Notes: generated by a model from the sequence alone, not told the origin. DNA of 53,602 nt from Gammaproteobacteria bacterium TMED1 (GCA_002167855.2 NHBG02000007.1:1-53602); one strand, 5' to 3'. Shown: positions 17,974 through 27,364, counted from the first letter of the stretch. Program-made: numbers and translations.

Positions 17974-20900
17974 TTAAAAGCCTTCCTGGAACCGAACATT
18001 ATACTTCGAATGCAAATTTTTCCGACGTATGTCATCAGCATAAGCGGGTACTGGTAAGGGGGTGACAGTTTCCCCATCTTTTGTATAAAGATCCATGTCC
18101 TTGGCCCAACCACGAAAATCCAGTACGAAGTGCCGGCTTAGTCCCTGGGACGGGGGATGCAATACCGGAAACTCCATATGAAGCTCTTCACCACCACCAA
18201 TAATGGCAACCGCACCATCCAGATCCTTAACTAACTCAGTAGCATCCCCAAGCGCAGTGTAGAACCCTCTCTGGAACTTGGTATCCCAGTATGGAGCCCG
18301 CTGCTCATAATTATAGCTCGGGGCTTTCTGAAGATTATTGGTCCTCTGGGGAAATCCAATTCTGTTTACTTTGACCAAATCAGGCTTCACAGATTGGTGC
18401 CTTATCTCTACATCATTAACTTCGTAAACAATCTGTAACTTATCCCAGTATATCTCCATATTTGAGGATAATCTAAGCGCTGAAGTACCCTCTCTTATTT
18501 CTTTCAAAGGCAAGGTCATTTGACGAGGCATTCCAGCCGGGTAACCGAACTCTTCAACCAAAGGATACCAGTTTCCAGTCTTATCCCGCGCTTCGATAGA
18601 TACTGTACGATAACGAAGGCCCGCCTGCCAGGCAGCGAAGACAGTTTGAGAATAGGGGTATTCTACCCACCCATCTGCTACTAGAGTAGTTCCAGTAACT
18701 TTGATCGGTGCCGAAAATTCGAGAGTCAGTTGCTGATCCTGCTCTAAAAGCCCTATGAAACGACTATCTAAATTCCCAGGATCAGGGGCCTTTTGATCCA
18801 CGCTTGTCAGTAAAGACGTTACCTCGAAACCGTTTCTATCAGTAACACGATTTGGGATCACATTCTCTTTGAATATTATGGGTCGACCTGTAACCCCCTC
18901 ACCCATGCGCTCATCAAGTACCATTGAGTACTCATTTGGTAAGTCGTAGGCGTGGATCGTTGCTGCATCAAGATATGCGTTTTCTTCCATAGGCTCCGTT
19001 AGCTTTACGTGATAGCTGCCATGGCGCTCCTGCATTATGTTTTGTCCAAGGAGATAGCGTTCGAAAGGTCGAGGTTCCGCATATTTTCCAGGAGACATAA
19101 AGAATCCGATGCCGCCTACGCCGAGCACATCGGTAATAAATCTGTATTCATTTCCATCCCATACAAAAATTACAGGACAACTAGCCAACTGACGCTGTGT
19201 TTCAGCGATCGCATGTAATTTTCCTGACAGTAGGTCAATTTCTGTTTGGGTGACCCCGTCTGACCAAGTAAGTGCAATATAGTCGGCGTGGCTATGTCCA
19301 CCCAGTCCAAAAGAGAGCGGCATCAGGCTTTGGCCCGGTCCGGAATGGGAATCGATTACCACATCAACCGTCCACCTGCCCGAAGTACGCAATCGAGCTT
19401 GTGTCCCAATGCCCGATCCGTTGGACCGCATTTGATCCGCTTCACTTCGGCCACTTGGCGCGACGGAAAGGAACTTAAAACGCCCTGGACCAGGAGGCCA
19501 TTTATCCACTCCAGTTGAGCTGGCCGTAATTACTGAAGGTCCATCCTCAGGGTCAATATTGGCAACCACGGCACTTTGCAAACCCTCAATTGACTGACTG
19601 TGAACGATGCTTCCCAAAATTGGATCAATGATTTCAAAACCGCTACCATGGGCACGTATTATCTCTTGACGGCCATCCCCATCAAAATCAGAAATGGCTA
19701 GTTCGGAGAGGCCATTGCTTTTTGATCCTTGGCTAAGAATAATTTTGTTAGTCCAAAGGAGTCCGTCGTAGCGCCAAACTAAAAGATTGTCATTCAGATC
19801 GACCCCATAGATTTCTTGATGGCCATTCGCATCAACATCTCCGGTAGTAATTGATTTCATTGGGGTATTTTTAAAATCAAAAAGTCCAGGGAATGGCTTA
19901 TATTGCCACGTACGGTCATTCTGCCAGATAACGTTGTCCTCAGAGCCGACTATCACAATATCCAAGTCTCGATCGGCGTCTAGATCCACAACAAGTACTT
20001 GGCGACCTCCGTCATCAACAATGCCAATGTCAGCCGAAATATCGCGAAACGTCCCATCTCGATTATTAATCAGGAGTTGAGTACCGTAGGATCCAGTCGA
20101 TAGAACATCGAGATCGCCATCATGATCAGCGTCGAACAGGGCCCCCGAATCGCAAGATTGCCCCTCGGAAATCGGCTCGGAAAGCCAAGCATCTATCCCC
20201 TGAAATATCAAAAAGACGCCGCTTTCTCCACAAGTTACCATATCCACTAGTCCGTCATCATTTACATCCCCCCACAGGACCCCGCCGTTAATATCCTCCA
20301 TAGTTACTTCGTTCTCTAAACCAGAGTTTAAAAGGACCCCCATATTTTCGGCGATCAAATGGATATCTAGGCTACCATCATTATCAACATCTGCGGCAGT
20401 TATCGAGGATACTCTAGCTAAGTTACTAATTTTTTCTGGTTCCCCGAACAAGGCGCCCACAGGTCGACTGTTCATTTCGACATTTTGCTGTTCAAACGAA
20501 AGTGTCTCAGCCTTGACACCCATGCGGGTGTAGGAAAAGCCAGCAAGCCGGGCCGCGGGATTCGGAGCGAAACGCTGGTAGTCGGAGAGTAAGTTTTCAC
20601 TTTCTTGCACGCGCCCAATACGACGGAGAGCCTGAGAACCAGCCCAGTATGCGCTCCGTAGATAAGGGTCTAGAGTAACTGCCCTTAAAAACCACTTCGA
20701 GGCGGTTAAATTGTCTCCCGTTTGTAAATAGGCCTGCCCGAGAAAATATGCTGCATAGGCATCTTTTTCGTCCAGCTCTGTCACCCGAATCATTACTGGT
20801 ATCGCTAGTTCAGGCTTCCCTAAATATAAATGGATCAGACTTGAAACATAAAGCGCCCGAGCATTATCCGGGTCCTCCGAAAGGACACTAGTTACGAGTT

Positions 20901-21216
20901 CGAACGCTCTTAGCTCATCGCCTTCCCTCTGTCGGTTCAAAGTAGCAATGGCGAGATTATTCTTAGCCTCCAGCCATTCAGGCGACGCCTTTACCACCTT
21001 TTCAAACGTGGACCGCGCCTGTGCATATTCATACCTTCCCATCTCTGCAACGCCGAGGTCATTCAACGCGATTTGCTCTTTTGAGACGCTTACCTCGGAG
21101 CAGCCCGTGAGAAGGCGTATAACAATCGCTACCAGTAAAATTTTTTTCAAAAGCAAGGTCTCTAGGTCAACTCGTGAAGGATATTGTCTACCGATCGGAC
21201 AGTCAATTTGCTTCAA
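17974..21216 (-). CDS. TPR/FG-GAP/UnbV-type lipoprotein
   Basis: Up to 1080 residues. The first candidate start is TTG 21216, with GGGGGG upstream; a TTG at 21156 would place the lipobox Cys (LLTGC) at residue 19 and gives a more ordinary lipoprotein signal, so the start is unsettled. After the signal come about five TPRs (residues ~50-230), an FG-GAP propeller (~270-600, loops such as DVDNDGSLDIH, DADHDGDLDVLS, DLDADRDLDIVIVG, DFDGDGRQEII), a UnbV-like segment (FGLGGHSHADYIALTWSDG, ~650) and a long C-terminal part beginning CPVIFVWDGNEYRFITDVLG. I recall a similar C-terminal region on other TPR/UnbV proteins, but its function is unknown. First gene of the operon with the pentahaem cytochrome. 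Probably anchored to a membrane surface. Confidence 0.85.
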   Translation of the reverse strand: MKQIDCPIGRQYPSRVDLETLLLKKILLVAIVIRLLTGCSEVSVSKEQIALNDLGVAEMGRYEYAQARSTFEKVVKASPEWLEAKNNLAIATLNRQREGDELRAFELVTSVLSEDPDNARALYVSSLIHLYLGKPELAIPVMIRVTELDEKDAYAAYFLGQAYLQTGDNLTASKWFLRAVTLDPYLRSAYWAGSQALRRIGRVQESENLLSDYQRFAPNPAARLAGFSYTRMGVKAETLSFEQQNVEMNSRPVGALFGEPEKISNLARVSSITAADVDNDGSLDIHLIAENMGVLLNSGLENEVTMEDINGGVLWGDVNDDGLVDMVTCGESGVFLIFQGIDAWLSEPISEGQSCDSGALFDADHDGDLDVLSTGSYGTQLLINNRDGTFRDISADIGIVDDGGRQVLVVDLDADRDLDIVIVGSEDNVIWQNDRTWQYKPFPGLFDFKNTPMKSITTGDVDANGHQEIYGVDLNDNLLVWRYDGLLWTNKIILSQGSKSNGLSELAISDFDGDGRQEIIRAHGSGFEIIDPILGSIVHSQSIEGLQSAVVANIDPEDGPSVITASSTGVDKWPPGPGRFKFLSVAPSGRSEADQMRSNGSGIGTQARLRTSGRWTVDVVIDSHSGPGQSLMPLSFGLGGHSHADYIALTWSDGVTQTEIDLLSGKLHAIAETQRQLASCPVIFVWDGNEYRFITDVLGVGGIGFFMSPGKYAEPRPFERYLLGQNIMQERHGSYHVKLTEPMEENAYLDAATIHAYDLPNEYSMVLDERMGEGVTGRPIIFKENVIPNRVTDRNGFEVTSLLTSVDQKAPDPGNLDSRFIGLLEQDQQLTLEFSAPIKVTGTTLVADGWVEYPYSQTVFAAWQAGLRYRTVSIEARDKTGNWYPLVEEFGYPAGMPRQMTLPLKEIREGTSALRLSSNMEIYWDKLQIVYEVNDVEIRHQSVKPDLVKVNRIGFPQRTNNLQKAPSYNYEQRAPYWDTKFQRGFYTALGDATELVKDLDGAVAIIGGGEELHMEFPVLHPPSQGLSRHFVLDFRGWAKDMDLYTKDGETVTPLPVPAYADDIRRKNLHSKYNVRFQEGF

Positions 21217-21355
21217 GTACCCCCCAGGTCAATCCGATAATAGTGTGGCCGTCGAGGTACGCTGCCTAGCCAAATTAAGATGAGTAGGGGCCGTGCGAGT
21301 GGAATTAATAAACACTTTTTGGATAAATAACCTGGGCGGACATTGGAACCTAATA

Positions 21356-21835
21356 CTAACGGTCGTAGTGATCATAGAACCGATCACGAAGACCTTGGGC
21401 GGAAAAAGCCTTTTCAAGCCCTTCCAAATAAGTTGATGTTTCGATTTCTCTAGAAACTTGCTCGAATGCCCGCTGTAATCCATGCCAGACTGGCGCTAGG
21501 CTTCCAAAGACTGCTCTCCCACTACTAGTGAGTGCTAACACACGTTTTCTTTTATCTTTTCCATCCTTGTATATGGCAACATGACCAGCTGCAATCATCT
21601 CTCGAGAAACTTTGATGATGGCTGGATGTGAGACACCGAGCCCTCTGGCAATGCCAGTGACGGGGGTCGGCCCGTATTGCTGTAAAAAATAGAGAACCAA
21701 GAACCATGAGGGTTCTAGAGGCACGTCCAACTCCTGATAAAGACCGTTTATGTCTTTTTGGAGTAGATCGGACAATCGCTTAAGACGAAAATTAAGTCCC
21801 AACGCACCTATCTTCCGCAGAAATTTAGTGCCCAT
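21356..21835 (-). CDS. MarR family transcriptional regulator
   Basis: 159 residues, typical MarR length. The central winged helix reads FLVLYFLQQYGPTPVTGIARGLGVSHPAIIKVSREM, followed by the wing with DGKDKRKRVLALTSSGRAV, the D-x-R-(x)-R pattern of MarR proteins. Flanking helices would form the dimer interface. MarR proteins bind short palindromes as dimers and usually repress their own and a neighbouring gene until a small ligand binds. Two abutting perfect palindromes lie 27-50 bases upstream of the start (21862-21885), so autoregulation is likely; the divergent thioesterase gene starts about 180 bases beyond them and may be the target. Ligand unknown. Confidence 0.9.
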   Translation of the reverse strand: MGTKFLRKIGALGLNFRLKRLSDLLQKDINGLYQELDVPLEPSWFLVLYFLQQYGPTPVTGIARGLGVSHPAIIKVSREMIAAGHVAIYKDGKDKRKRVLALTSSGRAVFGSLAPVWHGLQRAFEQVSREIETSTYLEGLEKAFSAQGLRDRFYDHYDR

Positions 21836-21861
21836 ATGCTTTGATCTTCATCCATAAATAT

Positions 21862-21885
21862 GTAATATATTACGTAATTAATTAC
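21862..21885. promoter_or_regulatory. tandem palindromes, probable MarR operator
   Basis: Two perfect 12-bp palindromes abut: GTAATATATTAC (21862-21873) and GTAATTAATTAC (21874-21885). Their junction creates a third one, TTACGTAA (21870-21877). Outer flanks AT/AT extend the symmetry of the block to 28 bp. Position in the promoter region of the MarR gene and the GTAA/TTAC half-sites make a MarR operator the natural reading; binding is inferred. Confidence 0.7.
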
Positions 21886-22067
21886 ATTTCTATACCTTAT
21901 TTTATACTTCAAAGTTTATTTGAGAGCATATTCCCGGACCGGATTGAATGAGCCTCCAATAAGACACCAGACGAGTTATTTATTTAAAACACTTATGTTA
22001 ACGTCAGGAATTAGAGTCGGATTGCACACTGCAACCGTTTAACTTTTAGTAACGAGTATCTTACGCA

Positions 22068-22472
22068 ATGAGATTACGATCAGAAGCAAACCGTTGCTTT
22101 GTTTGCGGGCCAAACAATGCTATCGGTTTAAAATTATCGTTTATTATGGACGGGGAAATTTGTAAGAGTGAATTCACCCCAGAAAAAGAACATTGTGGTT
22201 ATGATTCCATAACCCATGGTGGCATTATCTATTGTGTTTTAGACGATGTAATGGCTAATTGGTTAGTGCTACGGGACGTAAAAGCCTATACAGCGGCATG
22301 TGAAATAAGGTACAAAAGTCCTCTCCCAATTGGTACAACCGTTTTTTTAGAGGGTAAATGCATAAAGGACAAAGGGCGACTCGCCATAATGGAAGGTAAG
22401 ATGTTGCGACAGGATAATCACCAACTGGTTGCGGAAACTAGAGGCAGTTTCATGAAAGAATGTGTGGAGTAA
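22068..22472 (+). CDS. PaaI-like hotdog-fold thioesterase
   Basis: 134 residues. The N-terminal NRCFVCGPNNAIGLKL is typical of a PaaI-like branch that begins with a CxxCG...N motif. The hotdog core has HGGIIYCVLDDVMANW, where the HGG and following acidic residue correspond to the acyl-CoA thioesterase active-site region, and the later strand YTAACEIRYKSPLPIGTTV. It probably hydrolyses an acyl-CoA; the substrate is not evident. The gene is divergent from the MarR regulator, with an AT-rich 232-base gap holding the palindromes. The RDD gene follows 51 bases later on the same strand. Confidence 0.82.
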   Translation: MRLRSEANRCFVCGPNNAIGLKLSFIMDGEICKSEFTPEKEHCGYDSITHGGIIYCVLDDVMANWLVLRDVKAYTAACEIRYKSPLPIGTTVFLEGKCIKDKGRLAIMEGKMLRQDNHQLVAETRGSFMKECVE

Positions 22473-22523
22473 CCAAGCGCCGTGCCAAATTCAAAACAGG
22501 TAAAATCTCTAACCGGGTAAGGC

Positions 22524-22967
22524 ATGAAGGAACTGCAAACCAATGCCAGTATTAGTCGAAGGTTAGCTGCGATTATTTATGATTCTTTTCTAGTTTTGGC
22601 TATCTGGATGATTAGTACTACTCTGTTAGTAGCGCTTCTGGCTGATGGAGAAGAGATTGCCGGCCCGTTATACCAAATTTTTCTCTATGTCGAGATTGGT
22701 ATCTTCTATATCTATTTCTGGAGCTTTAAAGGGCAAACTCTTGGTATGCAAGTATGGAAAATTTGCACCGTAGATAAGGAAAATCAGCCTCTGAATATAA
22801 GTAAATGTCTGGTCCGCTTTTTCTACGCAACTATTTTCTTAATTCCATTGGGTCTAGGATTTTTTTCGATATTATCGAATAGAGAAAAGCTGACATGGTA
22901 TGACATGGCTTCAGGAACCCGAGTCATCTATCTGGGCAAGCGGCCTTATGCTCAGAAACCTGACTAG
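22524..22967 (+). CDS. RDD family membrane protein
   Basis: 147 residues with three hydrophobic segments. The N-terminus ISRRLAAIIYDSFLVLAIWM matches the RDD signature (R and D pair in the first helix), and KGQTLGMQVWKICTVDKENQPLNISKCLVRFF is the family's conserved cytoplasmic loop. RDD proteins are small integral membrane proteins, some implicated in ion exchange or transport, mostly uncharacterised. It ends only 2 bases from the end of the convergent lptG gene. ATG 22524 has a modest purine-rich site (GGGTAAGGC) upstream. Confidence 0.85.
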   Translation: MKELQTNASISRRLAAIIYDSFLVLAIWMISTTLLVALLADGEEIAGPLYQIFLYVEIGIFYIYFWSFKGQTLGMQVWKICTVDKENQPLNISKCLVRFFYATIFLIPLGLGFFSILSNREKLTWYDMASGTRVIYLGKRPYAQKPD

Positions 22968-22969
22968 TC

Positions 22970-24046
22970 CTAGCCGGAGCGCTTTAACACATACGCACCG
23001 ACTAGGAGGCATAAGAAAATTGGAGCCAGCACAGCGATAATTGGAGAAAAGCCAAATACCAGGCTCGCAGGAGAAATAAGATTTTGCAGAAACTTAAAAG
23101 TAATGCTAACAATTACTCCTGCCAGCACACGTGTGCCCATAGAGGAGTCTCGCAAAGGACCGAAAATAAAGGATATACCAATTACAACAAGACTCAGCGT
23201 CGCAATTGGTTGAAAAACCTTACCCCAAAACCCCAATGCAAACTTTTTACTTTCAAGCCCCTGTTCATCCATGTACGTAATTTTTGCAATTAACTCTCTG
23301 ATTGACATCCTGTCCGGTTGAACAACAATCTCCGAACTAATTAAATTAGGAGTTAATGATGTCCTCCACTCAAAACTAGGAAGCTTCTCCACTTTGACCA
23401 TAGAGCTAGTAAAATCTGAGTAGGTTACATCCTCTAGGAGCCAATAGTTCTTTCCAGCTCTGATATCATGATAGACGCCTCGCTGAGCGAAGAGTGATCT
23501 ACGCATTTTTTGTTCGTCAATATAATATAGCGATACACCATGCAGAACGCCTCTCTGTCCAACCACATCGAAGTGCATATAAACGTCTTTCTCGCGATAC
23601 CAAAACCCGCCTTTTTCTGTTATGCCTACAAGATCTGACTTTGCCTGCGTTCGATCAGCGCGCGCCATCCTCTCAAAATCAGGTAATAGAAACTCTCCCA
23701 CTAACATACCAATAAAGGCTAATATTAGTGCTGGCTTAATCGCGCTCCAAGCAATCGATGCTGTCGACAATCCTGCTGCGCGCATTATCAAAAGTTCACT
23801 ACTACTAGCTAGTAAACCGAGTCCTGCTATGCAGCCCATCATGGCTGCATAGGGCACCACTTCATACAACATTCTTGGCAAGCTATAAACGACGAAACGA
23901 ACCACATAAAAAAGGTTGTATTGATTTATCATGCCCTGCGCCTGATCAATCAAGGTTAGAACAATGAAGAGTCCCAACAAGGCTAACGTAGCTAGAGCCA
24001 TTACCGAGGCAACGGTGAGAGAAATATACCTATCTATGAGACTCAC
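22970..24046 (-). CDS. lptG: LPS export ABC permease LptG
   Basis: 358 residues, the usual size. Three N-terminal helices, a periplasmic jellyroll-like domain (about 130-260) and three C-terminal helices fit the YjgP/YjgQ family. The segment VPYAAMMGCIAGLGLLASSSELLIMRAAGLS is the conserved coupling region that contacts the LptB ATPase. With LptF and LptB it extracts lipopolysaccharide from the inner membrane and passes it to LptC. Being second after lptF (7-base gap) and starting MSLIDRYISLTV, it is LptG rather than LptF. Convergent with the RDD gene. Confidence 0.93.
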   Translation of the reverse strand: MSLIDRYISLTVASVMALATLALLGLFIVLTLIDQAQGMINQYNLFYVVRFVVYSLPRMLYEVVPYAAMMGCIAGLGLLASSSELLIMRAAGLSTASIAWSAIKPALILAFIGMLVGEFLLPDFERMARADRTQAKSDLVGITEKGGFWYREKDVYMHFDVVGQRGVLHGVSLYYIDEQKMRRSLFAQRGVYHDIRAGKNYWLLEDVTYSDFTSSMVKVEKLPSFEWRTSLTPNLISSEIVVQPDRMSIRELIAKITYMDEQGLESKKFALGFWGKVFQPIATLSLVVIGISFIFGPLRDSSMGTRVLAGVIVSITFKFLQNLISPASLVFGFSPIIAVLAPIFLCLLVGAYVLKRSG

Positions 24047-24053
24047 ATCTAAT

Positions 24054-25169
24054 CTACCAGCGCCATCGGGAGGGCATCATGAAATTTTTAGAAATCGTAA
24101 CAGCAACCAGTAAAAAAATTAAATGCACCCACCATAGGCCAAAAGGAAGTGGAATCTCCTCTCTTTGCAACCCTGTCTTGGCCGCAGCCAGTAAACCAAC
24201 ATATAAAAAGCATAGAAACATGCCAGGTACAAGCTTACCTAACCTGCCCTGACGGGGATTTACTTTACTCAAAGGTAAAGCAATAAGCGCTAAAACTGGA
24301 ATCATAATAATCACGGACATACGCCAATGAAGTTCCGACAAATATTTGGGCTCCGTTGCCATAAAAAGCTTATGGGTAGGGATTCCCGAAAGACGTTCAA
24401 TGCGAACTGGCACCGGCTCCTCAGGAATGATCTGACCAAAAACTTCATACTCGACAACTTGATAACCATGCCTGCCTGCCTGCCCAGTATATCGTATACC
24501 ATTTTTTAGAACTAAATACCGATTGCCAAATTCGTCTAACTGAGACTCTCCGCTTTCAGCAATCATAGTAGTTACTTCCTGAAGACCAGCAGCTTCAGCG
24601 CTTTCGTAAGTACTCATAAAAATATTTTCCAGCAGTCCTGATTCATGTAACGTTTCGGTATATGTAACGCGTTTACCGGACCTTATGTTTTGAAAACGAC
24701 CTGGAGCAAGAGTATCGAACTCTGTCTGGTTTCTCTGGTCAGCCATCAATAATTCTGTTCGGAATTCACCCTCTGGTTTGAGCCATAGGGATACTAATGC
24801 CGTTGCTAACATAGCAAGGAAAGCAAGAGACATAATGTTAATTACAAGTTGACCTGGTCCAATTCCACAGGACTTCATGACGATTATTTCATTATCAACA
24901 TGCATTCTCCCGAGGACTAACATCAGAGAAAAGAAGAAACTAATCGGAATTATGATCTCTAAGAACCCTGGTAATCGATAGCCAATCAACAACAGTAAGA
25001 CATCACTAGATATCGTGCCTACCGCCGCCTGTTCGAGATATCCACTAAAGCGCCACCCCAGAGAGATAAACAATACCACTGCTACTACAGCTATAAGTGT
25101 GAAGACAACGTCTTTTGCAAAGTACTTGTAAAGAGTAATTGATATGTCTCCACGTGCTACAAAGGTCAT
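24054..25169 (-). CDS. lptF: LPS export ABC permease LptF
   Basis: 371 residues with the YjgP/YjgQ architecture: helices near residues 17-37 and 55-85, a coupling segment HVDNEIIVMKSCGIGPGQLV, a periplasmic domain (~130-270) and three terminal helices ending near NPRQGRLGKLVPGMFLCF. It forms the heterodimeric transmembrane part of the LptB2FG lipopolysaccharide extractor with the downstream LptG. The lptF/lptG pair lies divergent from pepA with a 45-base gap, a classical gammaproteobacterial arrangement. The first ~15 residues (MTFVARGDISITLY) are longer than usual, so a later start is possible. Confidence 0.93.
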   Translation of the reverse strand: MTFVARGDISITLYKYFAKDVVFTLIAVVAVVLFISLGWRFSGYLEQAAVGTISSDVLLLLIGYRLPGFLEIIIPISFFFSLMLVLGRMHVDNEIIVMKSCGIGPGQLVINIMSLAFLAMLATALVSLWLKPEGEFRTELLMADQRNQTEFDTLAPGRFQNIRSGKRVTYTETLHESGLLENIFMSTYESAEAAGLQEVTTMIAESGESQLDEFGNRYLVLKNGIRYTGQAGRHGYQVVEYEVFGQIIPEEPVPVRIERLSGIPTHKLFMATEPKYLSELHWRMSVIIMIPVLALIALPLSKVNPRQGRLGKLVPGMFLCFLYVGLLAAAKTGLQREEIPLPFGLWWVHLIFLLVAVTISKNFMMPSRWRW

Positions 25170-25214
25170 AAACCGCTATATTACACTTTCACAAGATATG
25201 TTGTTGGAGTAACT

Positions 25215-26702
25215 ATGAAGTATGCTGCCCGAATTGAGAGCCTTGCAACAAGTAAAGCAGAGTGCATCGCGCTTCCCATCTATGACTCTCTGGATATGTC
25301 AGCATCAGCGGCCAATTTAAACCGGATAAGTGATGGACAAATCTCTAGGATATTAAAAAACGGAGATCTCAGAAAAGAAGTAGGCAGCACAGTCCTTATC
25401 CATGATGTCGCAAATTGTGATATACAACGTATCATTTTGTTCAATGCAGGACCAAAGGCAGGAGTAACTAGTAAAAAATTTATAGTGATCATTAAAAAAC
25501 TGATCATTGCCCTCCAGTCCCTATCAATCAAGAGTGCCTCGGTCTCTATAAGAGATTTCAAATGTGAAGGGCGAAGTTCCGAATGGCTTATCGAGCGCAC
25601 AATTGAATACTTTGAATCAGGGACTTACGAATATCTTGAAATGAAAGGGATATCAAAAGTAGAAAGAACGCTATTAAATAAAATCAACTTTTTATGTAGT
25701 CGAGAATTATTAAATGCAGTCAGGGCAGGAATTAAACGTGGCAAAGCTCTCGCGGGGGGAATGCAACTGGCAAAAAACCTGGCAAATGCGCCAGGGAATA
25801 TATGCACTCCCTCATACCTAGCTAAGAAAGCGAGACAACTTTGCAGAGGCAAGACCAACCTGTCACTCTCAGTTCTGGAAGAAAGAGATATGAAAAAGCT
25901 TGGTATGGGAGCGTTTCTAGCTGTGAGTCAGGGTAGTGATGAGCCTGGAAAACTGGTCATCATAAACTACCAGGGAGCGAGAAAAACAAAACAGCCCCAC
26001 GTTCTTGTTGGAAAAGGTATTACATTTGATACTGGGGGAATCAGTCTCAAGCCACCACCTTCAATGCCTGAAATGATATATGACATGAGTGGTGCCGCCA
26101 GTGTCCTAGGAACCCTTAGCTGCATCGCAGAACAGGAGCTACCCATTAATGTCATTGGTGTTCTAGCAGCGGCAGAAAATATGCCCTCAGGAAAGGCTAC
26201 GCGTCCTGGGGACATCATCAAAACAATGTCAGGACAAACCGTTGAAATTCTTAATACCGATGCGGAGGGCCGTCTTGTTTTATGTGATGCTTTGACATAC
26301 ATCGATAAATATAAACCCGCAAGCGTTATTGATGTCGCCACTTTAACAGGGGCAATTATCACTAGCCTAGGCTCAGTAGCTTCGGGACTATTTTCAAATG
26401 ATGACCAGTTGGCAGAGCAGATAATAAGTGCTGGGGAAGTCGCATGTGACCGTGTCTGGAGATTACCCATATGGGAGGAGTATCAGACACAAATTGCGAG
26501 TGCATTTGCAGATATGGCAAATATTGGCGGGAAGGAAGCAGGCAGTATAACCGCAGCTTGTTACTTAGCTAGATTCGCGAAAGCTTATCGGTGGGCTCAT
26601 TTGGATATCGCGGGCACGGCTTTTCAGGGGTCTGGACCTAGTAAAGGGTGCACGGGGAGGCCTGTTGCTCTGCTGTGTCAGTACCTTTACGACCAATTAT
26701 GA
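25215..26702 (+). CDS. pepA: leucyl aminopeptidase (M17)
   Basis: 495 residues with the two-domain M17 plan: a variable N-terminal domain (about 1-165) and a catalytic domain. Metal and catalytic motifs are present: VGKGITFDTGGISLKPP, YDMSGAASVLG and NTDAEGRLVLCDAL, the family signature. It is a cytoplasmic hexameric metallo-aminopeptidase that removes N-terminal residues from peptides; in E. coli PepA also binds DNA, which cannot be judged here. The start has a good ribosome site (TTGGAG, then 6 bases to ATG). It overlaps holC by 4 bases (ATGA), as in many gammaproteobacteria. Confidence 0.95.
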   Translation: MKYAARIESLATSKAECIALPIYDSLDMSASAANLNRISDGQISRILKNGDLRKEVGSTVLIHDVANCDIQRIILFNAGPKAGVTSKKFIVIIKKLIIALQSLSIKSASVSIRDFKCEGRSSEWLIERTIEYFESGTYEYLEMKGISKVERTLLNKINFLCSRELLNAVRAGIKRGKALAGGMQLAKNLANAPGNICTPSYLAKKARQLCRGKTNLSLSVLEERDMKKLGMGAFLAVSQGSDEPGKLVIINYQGARKTKQPHVLVGKGITFDTGGISLKPPPSMPEMIYDMSGAASVLGTLSCIAEQELPINVIGVLAAAENMPSGKATRPGDIIKTMSGQTVEILNTDAEGRLVLCDALTYIDKYKPASVIDVATLTGAIITSLGSVASGLFSNDDQLAEQIISAGEVACDRVWRLPIWEEYQTQIASAFADMANIGGKEAGSITAACYLARFAKAYRWAHLDIAGTAFQGSGPSKGCTGRPVALLCQYLYDQL

Positions 26703-27115
26703 CTCGGATAGATTTCTATCAAATCGGTATTAAAGAAACTGTGATGGAATTTACTTGCCGTCTTATAAATATGATATATCGTCGAGGACACCAGGTTCAT
26801 GTGCATACAGGTCATGGGGACATTGCTGAAGAACTGGATAAGCTTCTCTGGTCTAAGGATAATAGTCGTTTTATTCCTCATGAGATATATACCAAATCAG
26901 GTTTCGCTAGAATTAAAATTAGCGGCCATGACATACCTGATGACCATTTTGACGTTTTAATAAATATTTCAGAAGAGATACCAGATTTTTTCTCACGATT
27001 TGAACGAGTTGCAGAAATAGTGCCTATGAACCAAGAGGATCGTGAAAGAGCGCGAAAAAACTATCGTTTCTATCAAGACCGTGGATATCAACTTGAATAC
27101 CATCAAGTAAGTTAA
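26699..27115 (+). CDS. holC: DNA polymerase III chi subunit
   Basis: 138 residues from ATG 26699 (MTRIDFYQIG), chosen over an upstream frame extension because it gives the normal family length and the ATGA overlap with pepA. Features of HolC are visible: an N-terminal strand RIDFYQ, CRLINMIYRRGHQVHVHTG, the LLWSKDNSRFIPHEIY segment and the C-terminal RARKNYRFYQDRGYQLEYHQ. Chi joins psi (HolD) and links the clamp loader to single-strand binding protein. A HolD-like gene is found at 49340-49870. Confidence 0.92.
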   Translation: MTRIDFYQIGIKETVMEFTCRLINMIYRRGHQVHVHTGHGDIAEELDKLLWSKDNSRFIPHEIYTKSGFARIKISGHDIPDDHFDVLINISEEIPDFFSRFERVAEIVPMNQEDRERARKNYRFYQDRGYQLEYHQVS

Positions 27116-27121
27116 AAAACG

Positions 27122-27364
27122 ATGGCTAAAGACGGAGAATTAATCTTAGACAAGCGGAAGCCATACATTAGGTATACAAAATTAGACCTCTTTGATGTAA
27201 TGCCTGTTCCAGAGGGAAAAATGAAAACTAGTGGTTTAAAAAAAACAAAGGGGGATATATCGGCAAAGCACCTGCGAGAAATGAACGAAGAAACAAAGAA
27301 AGAACTTACCGATCAGTTACACTCGATTTTAAATGATCTCAAACAAGCAACTGACAACTCTTAG
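27122..27364 (+). CDS. hypothetical protein between holC and valS
   Basis: 80 residues beginning MAKDGELILDKRKPYIRYTK, with FDVMPVPEGKMK and a charged helical C-terminal half (about residues 45-75) that could form a coiled coil. It starts 6 bases after holC, so it belongs to the pepA-holC transcript. I recall small unknown proteins at this position in pseudomonads, but I cannot assign a function. Its last bases contain the -35 element of the valS promoter. Confidence 0.65.
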   Translation: MAKDGELILDKRKPYIRYTKLDLFDVMPVPEGKMKTSGLKKTKGDISAKHLREMNEETKKELTDQLHSILNDLKQATDNS

